Of a stretch of DNA of 64,000 nucleotides, positions 38,533 to 47,346 are shown piece after piece (the stretch's first letter is position 1; each line of letters opens with the position of its first letter). This DNA is from JALZAH01 sp051000755 (GTDB taxonomy: Bacteria > Actinomycetota > Acidimicrobiia > Acidimicrobiales > Palsa-688). The stretch spans positions 10,740 to 74,739 of the forward strand of contig JBPCNZ010000136.1 of assembly GCA_051000755.1 (NCBI GenBank). The letters are read 5' to 3'. The notes beneath the pieces were generated by a model, which was not told the origin of the DNA, ran no database searches, and saw only the letters and a list, made by a program, of their open reading frames with translations. A program made the position numbers and the translations under genes.

Positions 38533-39404
38533 GGCGCCTCCACCACCTCATGCAGGGCCACAGCATCCGGGGCCTCCTCACGCGGGGCCAGGAAGCGGTC
38601 GGGCGCCTGATAGCGACTCATCACGTTCAACCAGGCCAGGCCACCAGCGAAGCCAGCGAACACCGCCGCCAGCACCAGTTGCCCGCCGGCCGAGTTGAAC
38701 GGTTGCAGGTAGGAGGCGTTGAACAGCACCAGGGCGGTCACCATGGCGATGGTCACGGCGGCGATGACCCTCACCGACGTCCGGATCCTGGCCCGGTTGG
38801 CATCCACCCGCAGGCGCATGTCGGCGTCGTCGCGGGCGGCATCGGCGAGGGAGCCGAGCAGGTCGACGAGGCTCTGGGCCTCCCCTCGCGCCGCCAGGAT
38901 GAGAGCGGAGACGACGAGGTCGGCGGTGGGGTCGGCCAACGCCTCGGCGAAGGAGGCCAGAGCGTCGGCGAGGCGGACCCGCCCGAGCTGGGCCACCAGG
39001 GTGGACAGGGCGGGCCGGATGCTCGTCGCCGCCAGTGGAGCGGTGACGGCGATGGCCTCCTCGAGACCGGAGGACGCCGAGAGGGTGTCGCGCAACATCT
39101 CGGCCCAGGCCGCCACCGCCACCGAACGGTCGACCGTCGCGGCCCTTCGCCCCCGAGATCCGAACAGGTCGCGACCGAAGAAGCCCAGCCCGGCTGCGCC
39201 GAGGACGGCGACGGGCCAGCGGGTGATGGCCAGAGCCACAAGGGCGGCACCGGCAAGGGTCCCCAGCCGGACGCCCAGATCGCCTCTCCAACGGCCGAGG
39301 ACGTCTCGGCTCGCCCGCCCAGAGGCGGCGCTGGAGAGGCCCCACACGGTGAGCCAGATGCCGGTGCCGATGGTGGCGCCCATCAGGGCGTAGAGGGCGG
39401 TCAC
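38529..39404 (-). CDS. tadB: Tad pilus inner-membrane platform protein TadB
   Basis: A 291-residue type II secretion F-family protein with N-terminal helices (LYALMGATIGTGIWLTVWGLS, LAGAALVALAITRWPVAVLGAAGLGFFG), the cytoplasmic domain (AWAEMLRDTLSASSGLEEAIAVTAP) and C-terminal helices (AAVTIAMVTALVLFNASYLQPF, LVLAAVFAGFAGGLAWL). GTG at 39404 overlaps the tadA stop (GTGA). Longer upstream starts would run through tadA and are not credible. Confidence 0.88.
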   Translation of the reverse strand: MTALYALMGATIGTGIWLTVWGLSSAASGRASRDVLGRWRGDLGVRLGTLAGAALVALAITRWPVAVLGAAGLGFFGRDLFGSRGRRAATVDRSVAVAAWAEMLRDTLSASSGLEEAIAVTAPLAATSIRPALSTLVAQLGRVRLADALASFAEALADPTADLVVSALILAARGEAQSLVDLLGSLADAARDDADMRLRVDANRARIRTSVRVIAAVTIAMVTALVLFNASYLQPFNSAGGQLVLAAVFAGFAGGLAWLNVMSRYQAPDRFLAPREEAPDAVALHEVVEAP

Positions 39405-40764
39405 GGCCGCTCTCCCGAGCGGGCCAGCCACGACGGGTCGAAACCGGCGCTGACGAGCGAGCGCCGGCGGCGGTCGGACAGAGGCACCCCGGTGGGCACG
39501 GCATGGCCTTCGGGGTTGGGGGTGAACAGCTCGTTGGCGAGGGGGCGGCCCTCCTCGAATCCGGCCACCTCCCGGACGGAGGAGACCACGCGGCCCCCAT
39601 CGGCGGACCGGGACACGAAGATGGTGAAGTCGACGGCGTTGGCGGCCAGGGCGTAGGACGTGGCGAAATCGAGCCGTTGGGGTGCCTGGGCGCCGAGCAG
39701 GGCCAGCTTGTCGAACACCTCGCCGGAGCTGTTGGCATGCAACGTGCACATTGAGCCCTTGGAACCCGAGTTCATGGCGTTGAGCATGGGGACGACCTCG
39801 TCACCCAGGACCTCGCCGACGATGACCCGCTGGCTGGAGGTGCGCATGGCGTCGCGCACCAACTGGGCGCAGGTGACGGCGCCAACTCCCTCGATGTTGG
39901 CTTCCCGCGCCTCCATGGCGACGACCTCACGGTGCCGCTCGGGAAAGCGGTCCAGGGCCAGCTCGTAGTCCGATTCGATGGTCACGATGCGCTCCGCCGG
40001 ATCGATCTCTGCCGCGAGGGCTCGTAGCAGGGTGGTCTTGCCGTCGGCCATCCCGCCGGCGATCAGCAGATTCATCTTGGCCCGGACGAGGGCAGCGAGG
40101 AAGGCTTCGAGGAGCGGTGACATGGTGGCCGGGAGGTCCGCCAGGCCGACGTCGAGGTAGCGATGGCGGCGAATGAACACGTGAGGCTCGCGGGTGACCC
40201 AGGCGAGTGCGAACAGGCGGGAGCCGTCGGGCAGCTGGAGGTTGATCCGGTAGCGGTCGGGATCGAAGCGGCGCTCGGAGATGCCGACCCTCCGGCCCAG
40301 CTCCCGCACGAACTCGATCAGGTCGTCGCCGTGACGGGCGATCGGCGCCCCCCGGATCGTCCGGCCGTCGACCAGATCCAGCCAGACCGGTTCGCCGCCC
40401 GCGGCGTGGAGGTTGATGACATCGGCCCGCTCGAGGTGGGGCTGCAGGGCGGCCAGACCGAACAACAGGTCGACCGTGGCCTTGCGGACCGCGGCCTCAT
40501 CGGCGGCGCTCGGCGGGGCCGACCCTGGTTGAGCTGGTCCTTGGCGTGCAGGCGGAGTTGGTCGTTGATGAGGCTGACGGCGAGCTCCTCCTCGTCATGG
40601 CGATCGATCCGCTCCCGACCGTCACGCTCTCGCTCGGCTTGGCGTTCCGACAGGCCCCGGGCCACCTTCTCCCTGATCCGGCGAACCAGGCCCTCGTCCA
40701 CCGAGTCCCACCACTGTTCGAAGGGCTCGGTCCCGAGGGCGGCTGCGTCGCTCGGTGCCGTCAT
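39401..40764 (-). pseudogene. tadA: TadA/CpaF pilus ATPase, frame broken at about 40,523
   Basis: The ATG at 40764 overlaps the upstream cpaE-like stop (ATGA) and encodes the CpaF N-terminus (VRRIREKVARGLSERQ, ELAVSLINDQLRLHAKDQLNQG). After NQG the frame is lost. The +1 frame resumes immediately as SAPPSAADEAAVRKATVDLL, then FGLAALQPHLERADVINLHA, and continues to 39401 with Walker A IAGGMADGKTTLLRALA, VTIESDYELAL and Walker B-type RVIVGEVLGDEVV. A single missing base in a CCC run (minus-strand GGG, about 40523-40525) explains this. Intact, it would be about 455 residues and power pilus assembly. As written, no full-length ATPase is made; an assembly error is possible. Confidence 0.82.
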
Positions 40765-41567
40765 GGCTGACTCGGTGAGGGCGCCGGCCGTTTGGGCGGT
40801 AGGGCGGAAGGCGGCCGGGGCAGGTCGTCTCGTGGTACGGCCCGACGGGGATCGACGGGTGCCGGTCCCGGTAGGACTCGTAGGATCTCGCGCGCCAGGA
40901 TCTCCGCACTGCGCAGGAGCCGGCTCCGCTCGGGGCGCCCGCCCGTGCCGAGCGTCTCCGCTCCCCTTGGATCGTGGTCCAGAACACCGATCACGGGGAA
41001 GTCGAACACCTCGGCGATCTCCCGGGGCGGGTAGGGCTGACGACCGACCACCACGATGGCGCACATCGAGGTCTCCAGCTCGAGGGTCTGGAGTCGGTGC
41101 TGGAGCCCGACGACGTCCTCGATGCTGGATCGCACCACGAAAATCGCCGCGTCGGCCTCGTGGACGCAGCCCAGGGCCGGGGAGCGGCGGTCGACCCGGC
41201 CGCAGTCGGCCAGGACGTCCAGGCCCGGAAGGCTGCCGAGGGTCCGACCGAGGGCGGCGGCCCCGAGAGCGTCGAGCGACGCCGTCACCCGGTCCGGCCC
41301 AGGTGGGGCCAGGAGGGCCAAGGTGCCGTTGGCCAGTTGTTGCACCCCGGCGCCGACCAGATCGGAGCTGAGCCCGTGGCTGCCGGCGGCCGCCAGGCTG
41401 ATGAGCCCGGGGTCGTGGGGAAGCACCTGGCGGCCGGCGATGGTGCCGCCGTCGGGATCCAACTCGGCCACGATGGCCCGGCGAGGGGCCGGCCAGGCTG
41501 CGGCCAGGGCCAGGATGGCGGTGGTCAACCCGGGCGATCGGTTGGAGCCGAACGCCACCAACGCCAC
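40761..41567 (-). CDS. CpaE/TadZ-like MinD-family localisation protein
   Basis: A 268-residue ParA/MinD-fold protein. The P-loop region reads ALVAFGSNRSPGLTTAILALA, with the usual Lys/Gly replaced, as in atypical TadZ proteins that bind nucleotide weakly. Other strands: RRAIVAELDPDGGTIA, LDVLADCGRVDR, ADAAIFVVRSSIEDVVGL, MCAIVVVGRQPYPPREIAEVF. It would place the pilus machine in the cell. The GTG at 41567 lies only 18 bp from the integration core of the mobile element. In the reconstructed uninterrupted operon it would follow the cpaB stop by one base. Confidence 0.85.
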   Translation of the reverse strand: MALVAFGSNRSPGLTTAILALAAAWPAPRRAIVAELDPDGGTIAGRQVLPHDPGLISLAAAGSHGLSSDLVGAGVQQLANGTLALLAPPGPDRVTASLDALGAAALGRTLGSLPGLDVLADCGRVDRRSPALGCVHEADAAIFVVRSSIEDVVGLQHRLQTLELETSMCAIVVVGRQPYPPREIAEVFDFPVIGVLDHDPRGAETLGTGGRPERSRLLRSAEILAREILRVLPGPAPVDPRRAVPRDDLPRPPSALPPKRPAPSPSQP

Positions 41568-41584
41568 GTCAGCCCCCTACCAGG

Positions 41585-41590
41585 ACCAGG
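41585..41590. repeat. Left att core, ACCAGG
   Basis: A six-base core repeated at 56568-56573. The flank to its left, read on the minus strand, encodes the original last codons of cpaB (G-G-stop) and then the cpaE start. The sequence to its right is element DNA. A neighbouring ACCAGG-like CCAGG makes the exact crossover ambiguous by a few bases. Confidence 0.75.
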
Positions 41591-41621
41591 GCTAGGGTCA
41601 CCATAAGGTAGTATTCGGCGC

Positions 41622-43016
41622 ATGGTCGTCACTGCACCTCGCCGAGCTGTCATCTACCGCCGGATCTCCCAGGACTCGACCGGCGAGGCGGCCGGCGTGG
41701 GCCGCCAGCGTGAGGACTGCATCCGGTACTGCGCGCAGCGCGGGTGGGCGGTCGTCGCCGACATCGAGGACAACGACATCTCCGCCTCCCAGTACGCCAG
41801 GAAGAAGCGGCCGGGCTATGCCGAAACGCTTCGCCTCGTGGAGGCGGGCGAGGCGGACAGCGTTGTGGCCTGGCATCTCGACCGCCTGTGGCGACGGCCG
41901 TCCGAGCTGGAGCACCTGATCGAGCTGGTCGAGAAGAAAGACATCACGGTCGCCACGTTGAACGGGGACATCGACCTCAACAACGGCGACGGCCGGTTCC
42001 TGGCCCGCATCCTGGTCTCCGTCGCCGCGAAGTCGTCCGACGACTCGGCCACCAGGCTGCAGCGGAAGATGCTGGAACGGGCCGAGCACGGCGACCCGCA
42101 CGGCCCTCGACCATTCGGCTGGAAGGCGGGCGGCATCGAACTCGACCCTGCCGAGGCTGCAATCGCACGAGACATGGTCGAGCGGATGTTGAACGGGGGG
42201 TCGATCCATTCTGTAGCGACCGCGCTGAACGCCCGTGGAATCGTCACACCCCGGGGCGGCAAGGAATGGCAGGGGACGACGGTAAAGCGCTACCTCATGA
42301 ACCCTCGCCTGGCCGGGCTGCGCGTCCACCAGGGCCAGGTGATCGGCAACGCCCGGTGGGAGCCGCTCATAGACGAGGCCACCCATGAGAGGCTGAAGGC
42401 CGTGATCGACAGCCGGTCCTACAAGGCGATGAACCCGACACGTCGGCGCCTGCTGACCCGGCTGATCCGGTGCGGACGGTGCGACAGCATGCTCACCTAC
42501 GGCAACCCTGACGCCCTGCGCTGCGTGAAGAAGCCGGGGTACACCAACTGCGGCGGGCTGACGGTCACCCGCCAGCCGGTCGAGGACATCGTGGTCGAGG
42601 CGGTGCTTCTCCGCTTGGACACCACCGCCCTGGCCGAGGCATTGGCAGCCCGAGGGACCGACGTCGAGGATGACACGGCAACGGCAGAGATCGTCGCCCT
42701 CGAGGGCAGGGAGGCCGAACTAGCGGCGATGTGGGCGGCGGGGGAGCTCGACCGCCGCGAATGGTCCGCCGCTCGACAGACGATAGAGGGACGCCTCGAG
42801 GACCTCCGCCGTAGGGCCAGCCGGCGCACCCACAATCAGGCCCTCGCGCCCTACCTGACCAAGCCGGGAGCGCTCCGGGCCGCATGGCCAAACCTCGAGC
42901 TCGACCAGCAACGCCTGATCCTCTCCACAGTGATCGACAGGGTCGTCATCGCCCCAGCTACCAGGCGAGGCCGGATGTTCGACCCCGAGCGGGTCGACGT
43001 CGTCTGGAGGGTATGA
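41622..43016 (+). CDS. Large serine recombinase (integrase)
   Basis: A 464-residue large serine integrase. The N-terminal resolvase domain carries the nucleophile Ser in VIYRRISQDSTG (about residue 15), then GVGRQREDC and VVAWHLDRLWRRPSELE. The recombinase domain (PFGWKAGGIELDPAEAAIARDMVERML) is followed by a zinc ribbon (IRCGRCDSMLTYG to YTNCGGLTV) and a coiled-coil region (about residues 355-400). It is the first gene inside the left end and reads into the element, 31 bp from the att core, as expected for a gene next to attP. It should catalyse integration, and excision with a directionality factor. Confidence 0.93.
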   Translation: MVVTAPRRAVIYRRISQDSTGEAAGVGRQREDCIRYCAQRGWAVVADIEDNDISASQYARKKRPGYAETLRLVEAGEADSVVAWHLDRLWRRPSELEHLIELVEKKDITVATLNGDIDLNNGDGRFLARILVSVAAKSSDDSATRLQRKMLERAEHGDPHGPRPFGWKAGGIELDPAEAAIARDMVERMLNGGSIHSVATALNARGIVTPRGGKEWQGTTVKRYLMNPRLAGLRVHQGQVIGNARWEPLIDEATHERLKAVIDSRSYKAMNPTRRRLLTRLIRCGRCDSMLTYGNPDALRCVKKPGYTNCGGLTVTRQPVEDIVVEAVLLRLDTTALAEALAARGTDVEDDTATAEIVALEGREAELAAMWAAGELDRREWSAARQTIEGRLEDLRRRASRRTHNQALAPYLTKPGALRAAWPNLELDQQRLILSTVIDRVVIAPATRRGRMFDPERVDVVWRV

Positions 43017-43020
43017 GCCG

Positions 43021-43491
43021 CTAACCGAGCGTCGGCCAGCGATCGCCACTAGCCCGAGCTGTTTCGGCGCGTAGAAGCAGGCTCGACCGAGAAACCTGGA
43101 CGCGATGACCGCGCGGACAGGCCACCACACGCTGCTGGCTGTCCAGGAGCTGAACGAACGATGCGCGTATCGCGTCGCTCACTCCGGGAGCAGAGCGGCG
43201 TGTGGCCCGGAGGAGGAGGCGGGCGACGGCGACGTTGCCCGCCGGCATCCTCGATGGCGCAGCTTTGGCGAGGGCCTGGACCGGTGCGTTACGCCAGTCA
43301 TCTGAGAGCGCAACCCCCGACCAGTGACGCTCGCTCGACGACCGCACGATGACGGTGGGGCCGCCGACCTCTGGTACGTCACCGGCTACAGCCAACGTGG
43401 GCGGAGCGACGTCGCCCTGACGCGAACACCGTGCGCAGACGAACGCTACGGGCTCGGGCGGGGCGGGAACTACATCGTTGGCATTTGCCAC
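43021..43491 (-). CDS. Hypothetical Cys-containing protein
   Basis: A 156-residue minus-strand frame filling most of the 570-bp gap after the recombinase. It has a C-x-x-C (FVCARCSRQGDVAP) near the N-terminus and a C-x-x-G-H (VVACPRGHRVQVSRSSLLLR) near the C-terminus, plausible as one zinc site. The middle is hydrophilic. The GTG start has no obvious ribosome site, and a good plus-strand promoter overlaps it, so I hold it as a moderate-to-low call. Confidence 0.4.
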   Translation of the reverse strand: MANANDVVPAPPEPVAFVCARCSRQGDVAPPTLAVAGDVPEVGGPTVIVRSSSERHWSGVALSDDWRNAPVQALAKAAPSRMPAGNVAVARLLLRATRRSAPGVSDAIRASFVQLLDSQQRVVACPRGHRVQVSRSSLLLRAETARASGDRWPTLG

Positions 43492-43507
43492 GAGGACAGA
43501 CTACAGT
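43478..43507 (+). promoter_or_regulatory. Sigma-70-type promoter for the element's rightward operon
   Basis: TTGGCA at 43478-43483 and TACAGT at 43502-43507 are separated by 18 bp, close to housekeeping consensus and unusual for this GC-rich region. It lies about 80 bp upstream of the first gene of a nearly continuous operon beginning at 43589. It would drive the regulatory and replication genes of the element. Confidence 0.55.
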
Positions 43508-43588
43508 GGGGGAGAGAACAGCACGGGCATTGCCCTTATGACGCCACCGAGGCGAGCAACAGCTCGGGTCCGGCGAGTGAGGTGCAGC

Positions 43589-43813
43589 ATGTCCCGATCT
43601 CGTTCAGCGGTACTTGACGAGGTGCCCATCCCCGCAGACTGGCGGGAGTCCTCCACCGTGTCAGTCCAGGTCGCTGGGGCCATCCTCGGCATCGCCCGAA
43701 ACACGTCCTACGCGGCGGCCGCTAGTGGCGACCTCCCGACCATCAGGCTCGCCGGGCGCATCCTCGTCCCCGTCGCCTTGCTGCGGAGGATGCTCGGCGA
43801 GGACGCCGCATGA
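43589..43813 (+). CDS. Small helix-turn-helix protein (excisionase-like)
   Basis: A 74-residue protein with an excisionase/MerR-like winged helix (STVSVQVAGAILGIARNTSYAAAASGDLPTIRLAGRILVPVALLRRML). Proteins of this type act as recombination directionality factors or regulators, and this is the first gene of the rightward operon next to the serine recombinase gene. The ATG at 43589 follows GTGAGGTG. The stop overlaps the next start (ATGA). Confidence 0.7.
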   Translation: MSRSRSAVLDEVPIPADWRESSTVSVQVAGAILGIARNTSYAAAASGDLPTIRLAGRILVPVALLRRMLGEDAA

Positions 43814-44022
43814 GCCCGGCCGAAGCGCTCGTGGAGCGCACCACCGCGGCCCAGGGCCTGCCGATCACGGTCACCGACCCGGCCACCGTGGCTGTGGTGG
43901 CTTCGGTGCTGACCACTGCCCGGAGAAGCGAGAACCCCGGCACCACGCCGGGGTCCATCGCCACAACCTCATCCACGGTCCTCACCGTCACCGCCCCTCA
44001 AACCGGGAGGCGATGTGGCTAA
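43810..44022 (+). CDS. Small hypothetical protein
   Basis: A 70-residue Thr/Ala-rich protein with no recognisable domain. It is accepted because its ATG overlaps the preceding stop by 4 bp and its end overlaps the next start by 8 bp, keeping the operon contiguous. Composition suggests a short N-terminal helix and a disordered tail. Confidence 0.45.
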   Translation: MSPAEALVERTTAAQGLPITVTDPATVAVVASVLTTARRSENPGTTPGSIATTSSTVLTVTAPQTGRRCG

Positions 44023-44833
44023 GAATACACGCAACCTCGACGTTGCAGAAGAGATCGACGCCCGCGAGACCGTCTCCAAGGTCACGGCCCGGGACAGGGT
44101 CAACAAGATCCGCACCCACGTCGAGGACATCAAGACCCTGGTCGTCGCCGCCTACCGAGCAAGGGACTGGGACGTCCTCGGCTACGCCACCTGGGCGGAG
44201 TACTGCACCGAGGAGTTCGGCGGCACCATCGCCATCCCCCGCGAGGAACGCGGCGATGTGGTGTTCACGTTGCGCGACGCCGGTCTGTCCACCCGGGCCA
44301 TCGGGGCGGCCATCGGGGTCAGCAAGGACACCGTGCGGAATGACCTGGCAGGTGGCGAATATTCGCCACCTGCCGAACCGGCACCTGCTGGGGTACCTGC
44401 GCCGAGTCCCATCGGTTGGAACGAAAACGAGATTCGACCTGCCCCTCATCCCGACGATGACGAAGTAGTCGAGGCCGAGATTGTCGGCGAACCCGAGCCC
44501 TACCAGCCACCAGCTCAGGCTGTCACCGGAACCGACGGCAAGACCTACAAGGCCAAGACCGACACGCCGGCCGCGCCTCGTCGTCGCCCGTGGGCCGACG
44601 CCTACCGCGATGCAATCAGAGCGGTCGAGAAGGCCGCGACGGCCCTCCACAACCTCTCTGTAGACGATCGGGTCACCGACACCGTGATGCACAACAACGT
44701 CGGCAACACCAACGACCTGCAGCGTGCCGTCAACTTGTTGACCGGGACCGTCCGGGTGATGCGACCCGAGAGTGACGACCCCGCCCTCGGCTCACACCGG
44801 CGGTCAGCCTCCTCTGAGGAGGCGGGCCGATGA
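44015..44833 (+). CDS. HTH DNA-binding protein (ParB-like/phage replication regulator)
   Basis: A 272-residue protein. The N-terminal helical part (VSKVTARDRVNKIRTHVEDIKTLVVAAYRARDWDVLGYATWAEYCTEEF) resembles proteins found in actinobacterial plasmids and phages. A helix-turn-helix follows (AGLSTRAIGAAIGVSKDTVRNDL, about residues 88-110), then an acidic linker and GTDGKTYKAKT, a motif common at the end of such regulators. The C-terminal half is helical. It may bind the iteron-like repeats 2-3 kb downstream, which is inference. GTG start at 44015. Confidence 0.7.
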   Translation: MAKNTRNLDVAEEIDARETVSKVTARDRVNKIRTHVEDIKTLVVAAYRARDWDVLGYATWAEYCTEEFGGTIAIPREERGDVVFTLRDAGLSTRAIGAAIGVSKDTVRNDLAGGEYSPPAEPAPAGVPAPSPIGWNENEIRPAPHPDDDEVVEAEIVGEPEPYQPPAQAVTGTDGKTYKAKTDTPAAPRRRPWADAYRDAIRAVEKAATALHNLSVDDRVTDTVMHNNVGNTNDLQRAVNLLTGTVRVMRPESDDPALGSHRRSASSEEAGR

Positions 44834-45108
44834 CCCGCATCGACGCCACGAGCGAGTTTCACGGTCACGTCCTCGAGTACGTGTCCGACATCGACAGGGC
44901 CTACTTCAACCACCACCCCGAGGTCAGCAGCTACCAGCGTCCCGCCGAAGAACACGAGTTCTGTGACCCGCGCAGCTACCCGCAGTGCTCCCTGCTGTTC
45001 CCAACACCGCCTCGTTTGGAGGGGGCGACGTTACAGCTGATGGTCACCGTCACCGAGCTCAAGCCCGGGGTCCGGGGCCGAAGCCCGTGGTGGACGGTGA
45101 CCTCATGA
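44830..45108 (+). CDS. Small hypothetical protein
   Basis: A 92-residue protein rich in aromatic and charged residues (HVLEYVSDIDRAYFNHHPEVSSYQRPAEEHEFCDPRSYPQCSL). No family recognised. Four-base overlaps on both sides (ATGA) tie it between the HTH protein and the replication protein, and the acidic N-terminal half could be a protein-interaction domain. Confidence 0.5.
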   Translation: MTRIDATSEFHGHVLEYVSDIDRAYFNHHPEVSSYQRPAEEHEFCDPRSYPQCSLLFPTPPRLEGATLQLMVTVTELKPGVRGRSPWWTVTS

Positions 45109-47132
45109 CGGCCGGGGAGTACGGCGGTCGCCTCACCGCCGACCACGCCGCCAAGCTCGAGTGCTCTGCCATCAGCGCCGAGGTGGCCGAGGAGCGGGGG
45201 TACGTGACGGCCGACACGAAGGCACAGCTGGAGAGATTCGGGTTCGGTCTGGCGCAACGCCGGCCGCCTGCCTTGGTCATCCCCCTGCACGGGGTGACCG
45301 GTGAGTTGGTGGGTCACCAGATGCGTTCCGACGACCCGAGGATGCGAGACGGCAAGCCGGCCAAGTACGAGACCAAGGCCGGCCAGAAGATGCTCCTCGA
45401 CGTACCCCCTCGGGTTCACCGGCTCCTGGGGAACCCCGAGGTGCCCCTGTATGTCACCGAGGGTCCGATCAAGGCTGACGCCGCCGCCACGGCTGGTCTG
45501 GCGTGTGTCGCTCTGCTCGGAGTCTGGTCGTGGCGGGGCCGCAACGGTGACGACGGTCTGACGGTCCTGGCTGACTGGGAGTACGTGCACCTCCAGGGCC
45601 GCCGGGTGGTCCTGGCCTTCGACTCCGACGTGATGCTCAAGACGAGCGTGTACGGCGCCCTGGCGCGCCTCTCGGCGGTCCTGGCGCACCGTGGGGCGGA
45701 GGTCGCCTACGTGTACCTCCCGGGTGGGGAGCACAACGCCAAGGTTGGGCTCGATGACTGGTTCGCCGCCGGCCACGGTGTCGACGACCTGGCACAGATC
45801 ACCACCACCGAGTTGCGTCGGCCCGCCACGATCCCAGCCGAAGCGGAGCCGGCCGACACCTTCGACGATGTGGAGGATGAGTCCGGCGCCGAGCTGGCCG
45901 ACGACGTGGCAGCGTTCCTGAACCGGTTCGTGGTCTTCGCCAACACCCACCAGGTCGCCGCCGTGGCCGCATGGGTGCTGCACACCCACGCCCTGGCCGC
46001 ATTCGACCAAACCCCCAGGCTCGTGATCCGGTCCCCGGAGAAACAGTGCGGCAAGAGTCGACTTGTCGAGCTGATGGCCTGGATGTGCAAGGACGGACGC
46101 ATGACCATATCGGTGTCGGCGCCCTACCTGTTCCGCCTGATCGACCGCTGCCAACCCACCATGTTGGTCGACGAGGTGGACACCATCTTCGGGAACCGTG
46201 CGAAGAACGACTCCCATGAGGACCTCCGGGGAATCATCAACTCGGGGTTCCGTCGTGGGGCCACCGTGGGGCGCATCGTCGAGGTGGCCGGCGAGATGGT
46301 CCCGACCGACTTCGCCACCTTCTCCCCGGTGGCCCTGGCCGGGATCGGAAGTGGCCTACCTGACACGGTGACAGACCGGTCGGTGATCGTCGCCCTCCGC
46401 CGCCGCGGCAAAGGAGAGAAGGTCGAGCAACTCCGGCAGTCCCGGGTGCGGCCCGAGGCCGAGGACCTGGGCCGGCGATGTGCAGCCTGGGCACACCGAA
46501 ACGTCGCCCCGTTGACGGAGATCGACCCGGTGATGCCCAACGGCATCGAGGACCGCCCCGCCGACACGTGGGCGCCGCTGCTGGCCATAGCCGACGCATC
46601 GGGCGGCCAGTGGCCCGAACGTCTCCGTACTGCGTGCGTGGTGCTGAACAAAGCCCGAGCGAAAGACGATCCCAGCAGCGGCGTGCGACTCCTCACCGAC
46701 CTCAAGTTGATCCTGGGCGGGGTGGATCACATGTTCAGCGCCAACATCGTCGATCGGCTCACCGCCCTCCCCGAATCGCCGTGGGCCGAGTGGCACAACG
46801 GGAAGGGTTTCACCACCCAAGATCTAGGCCGCAAGCTCAAGGACTACGGGATCACTTCGCACAACGTCCGAGCCGGGGCCGGTCAGGCGAAGGGGTACAC
46901 CACGGCGGACCTCGCCGACGCCTTCGAGCGGTATCTGGGCGAGGAAACCGACGACGACGACGATGGGACGGCAACTTCAGCCGTCCCCGTCCCGGCCGCC
47001 GTCCCAGCAGATGGCCCTCTGACCAGCCGAAACGCAGCGTGGGACGGCGGGACGGCTAAGGCGGGCGTGGGCGCACCCCCTACTGATGTGTTCCCCGTTG
47101 ATGGTCCTCGACGGCGTCGGGAGGCAGTGTGA
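45105..47132 (+). CDS. TOPRIM (DUF3854)-DUF3631 replication protein
   Basis: A 675-residue protein. The N-terminal half has a DUF3854/TOPRIM-like core (PLYVTEGPIKADAAATAGL and VVLAFDSDVMLK, giving the Glu and Asp-x-Asp acid sets), as in primase-like proteins. The C-terminal half is a DUF3631 ATPase-like domain with Walker A-like SPEKQCGKSRLVELM and Walker B-like TMLVDEVDTIFG. Such proteins replace conventional primase-helicase in actinobacterial mobile elements. It should start or drive element DNA synthesis at the adjacent repeat array, whose first copies lie inside its 3' end. ATG at 45105 overlaps the previous stop. Confidence 0.83.
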   Translation: MTAGEYGGRLTADHAAKLECSAISAEVAEERGYVTADTKAQLERFGFGLAQRRPPALVIPLHGVTGELVGHQMRSDDPRMRDGKPAKYETKAGQKMLLDVPPRVHRLLGNPEVPLYVTEGPIKADAAATAGLACVALLGVWSWRGRNGDDGLTVLADWEYVHLQGRRVVLAFDSDVMLKTSVYGALARLSAVLAHRGAEVAYVYLPGGEHNAKVGLDDWFAAGHGVDDLAQITTTELRRPATIPAEAEPADTFDDVEDESGAELADDVAAFLNRFVVFANTHQVAAVAAWVLHTHALAAFDQTPRLVIRSPEKQCGKSRLVELMAWMCKDGRMTISVSAPYLFRLIDRCQPTMLVDEVDTIFGNRAKNDSHEDLRGIINSGFRRGATVGRIVEVAGEMVPTDFATFSPVALAGIGSGLPDTVTDRSVIVALRRRGKGEKVEQLRQSRVRPEAEDLGRRCAAWAHRNVAPLTEIDPVMPNGIEDRPADTWAPLLAIADASGGQWPERLRTACVVLNKARAKDDPSSGVRLLTDLKLILGGVDHMFSANIVDRLTALPESPWAEWHNGKGFTTQDLGRKLKDYGITSHNVRAGAGQAKGYTTADLADAFERYLGEETDDDDDGTATSAVPVPAAVPADGPLTSRNAAWDGGTAKAGVGAPPTDVFPVDGPRRRREAV

Positions 47133-47329
47133 CCATGCAGACACCATCAGTGGGGGGTACACCATCCCCGGCTCAGCCGTCCCGCCGTCCCACCCACCAC
47201 TACCACTACCACCACCACTACTCTGACCTGCTGTTATATAGGCCGTCAGGCCCTAAAGCGCTGGGACGGCGACCGGGACGGCGGGATGTTTTGCGCCGTC
47301 CCGCCGTCCCAGAGTGCCGATGCCGTCCC
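46965..47329. repeat. Iteron-like array: 12 copies of GGGACGGC, candidate replication origin
   Basis: Perfect 8-mers on the plus strand at 46965, 47041, 47049, 47263 and 47275, and on the minus strand (GCCGTCCC) at 46980, 46998, 47176, 47184, 47295, 47303 and 47322. Three pairs are directly abutted at an 8-bp period. The last five copies make a near-perfect long inverted repeat (47261-47283 with 47294-47312) around a T-rich loop, and an AT-rich TTATATAG lies just before it at 47234. The array begins in the replication gene's 3' end and fills the gap after it, the classic place for an iteron origin. Confidence 0.75.
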
Positions 47330-47346
47330 AGCGCCGAGGTCACGAC

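Noticed and set aside
43324..43617. 97-residue plus-strand ORF before the first HTH gene
   Set aside because: It covers the promoter and ribosome site of the HTH gene and has no coding character.
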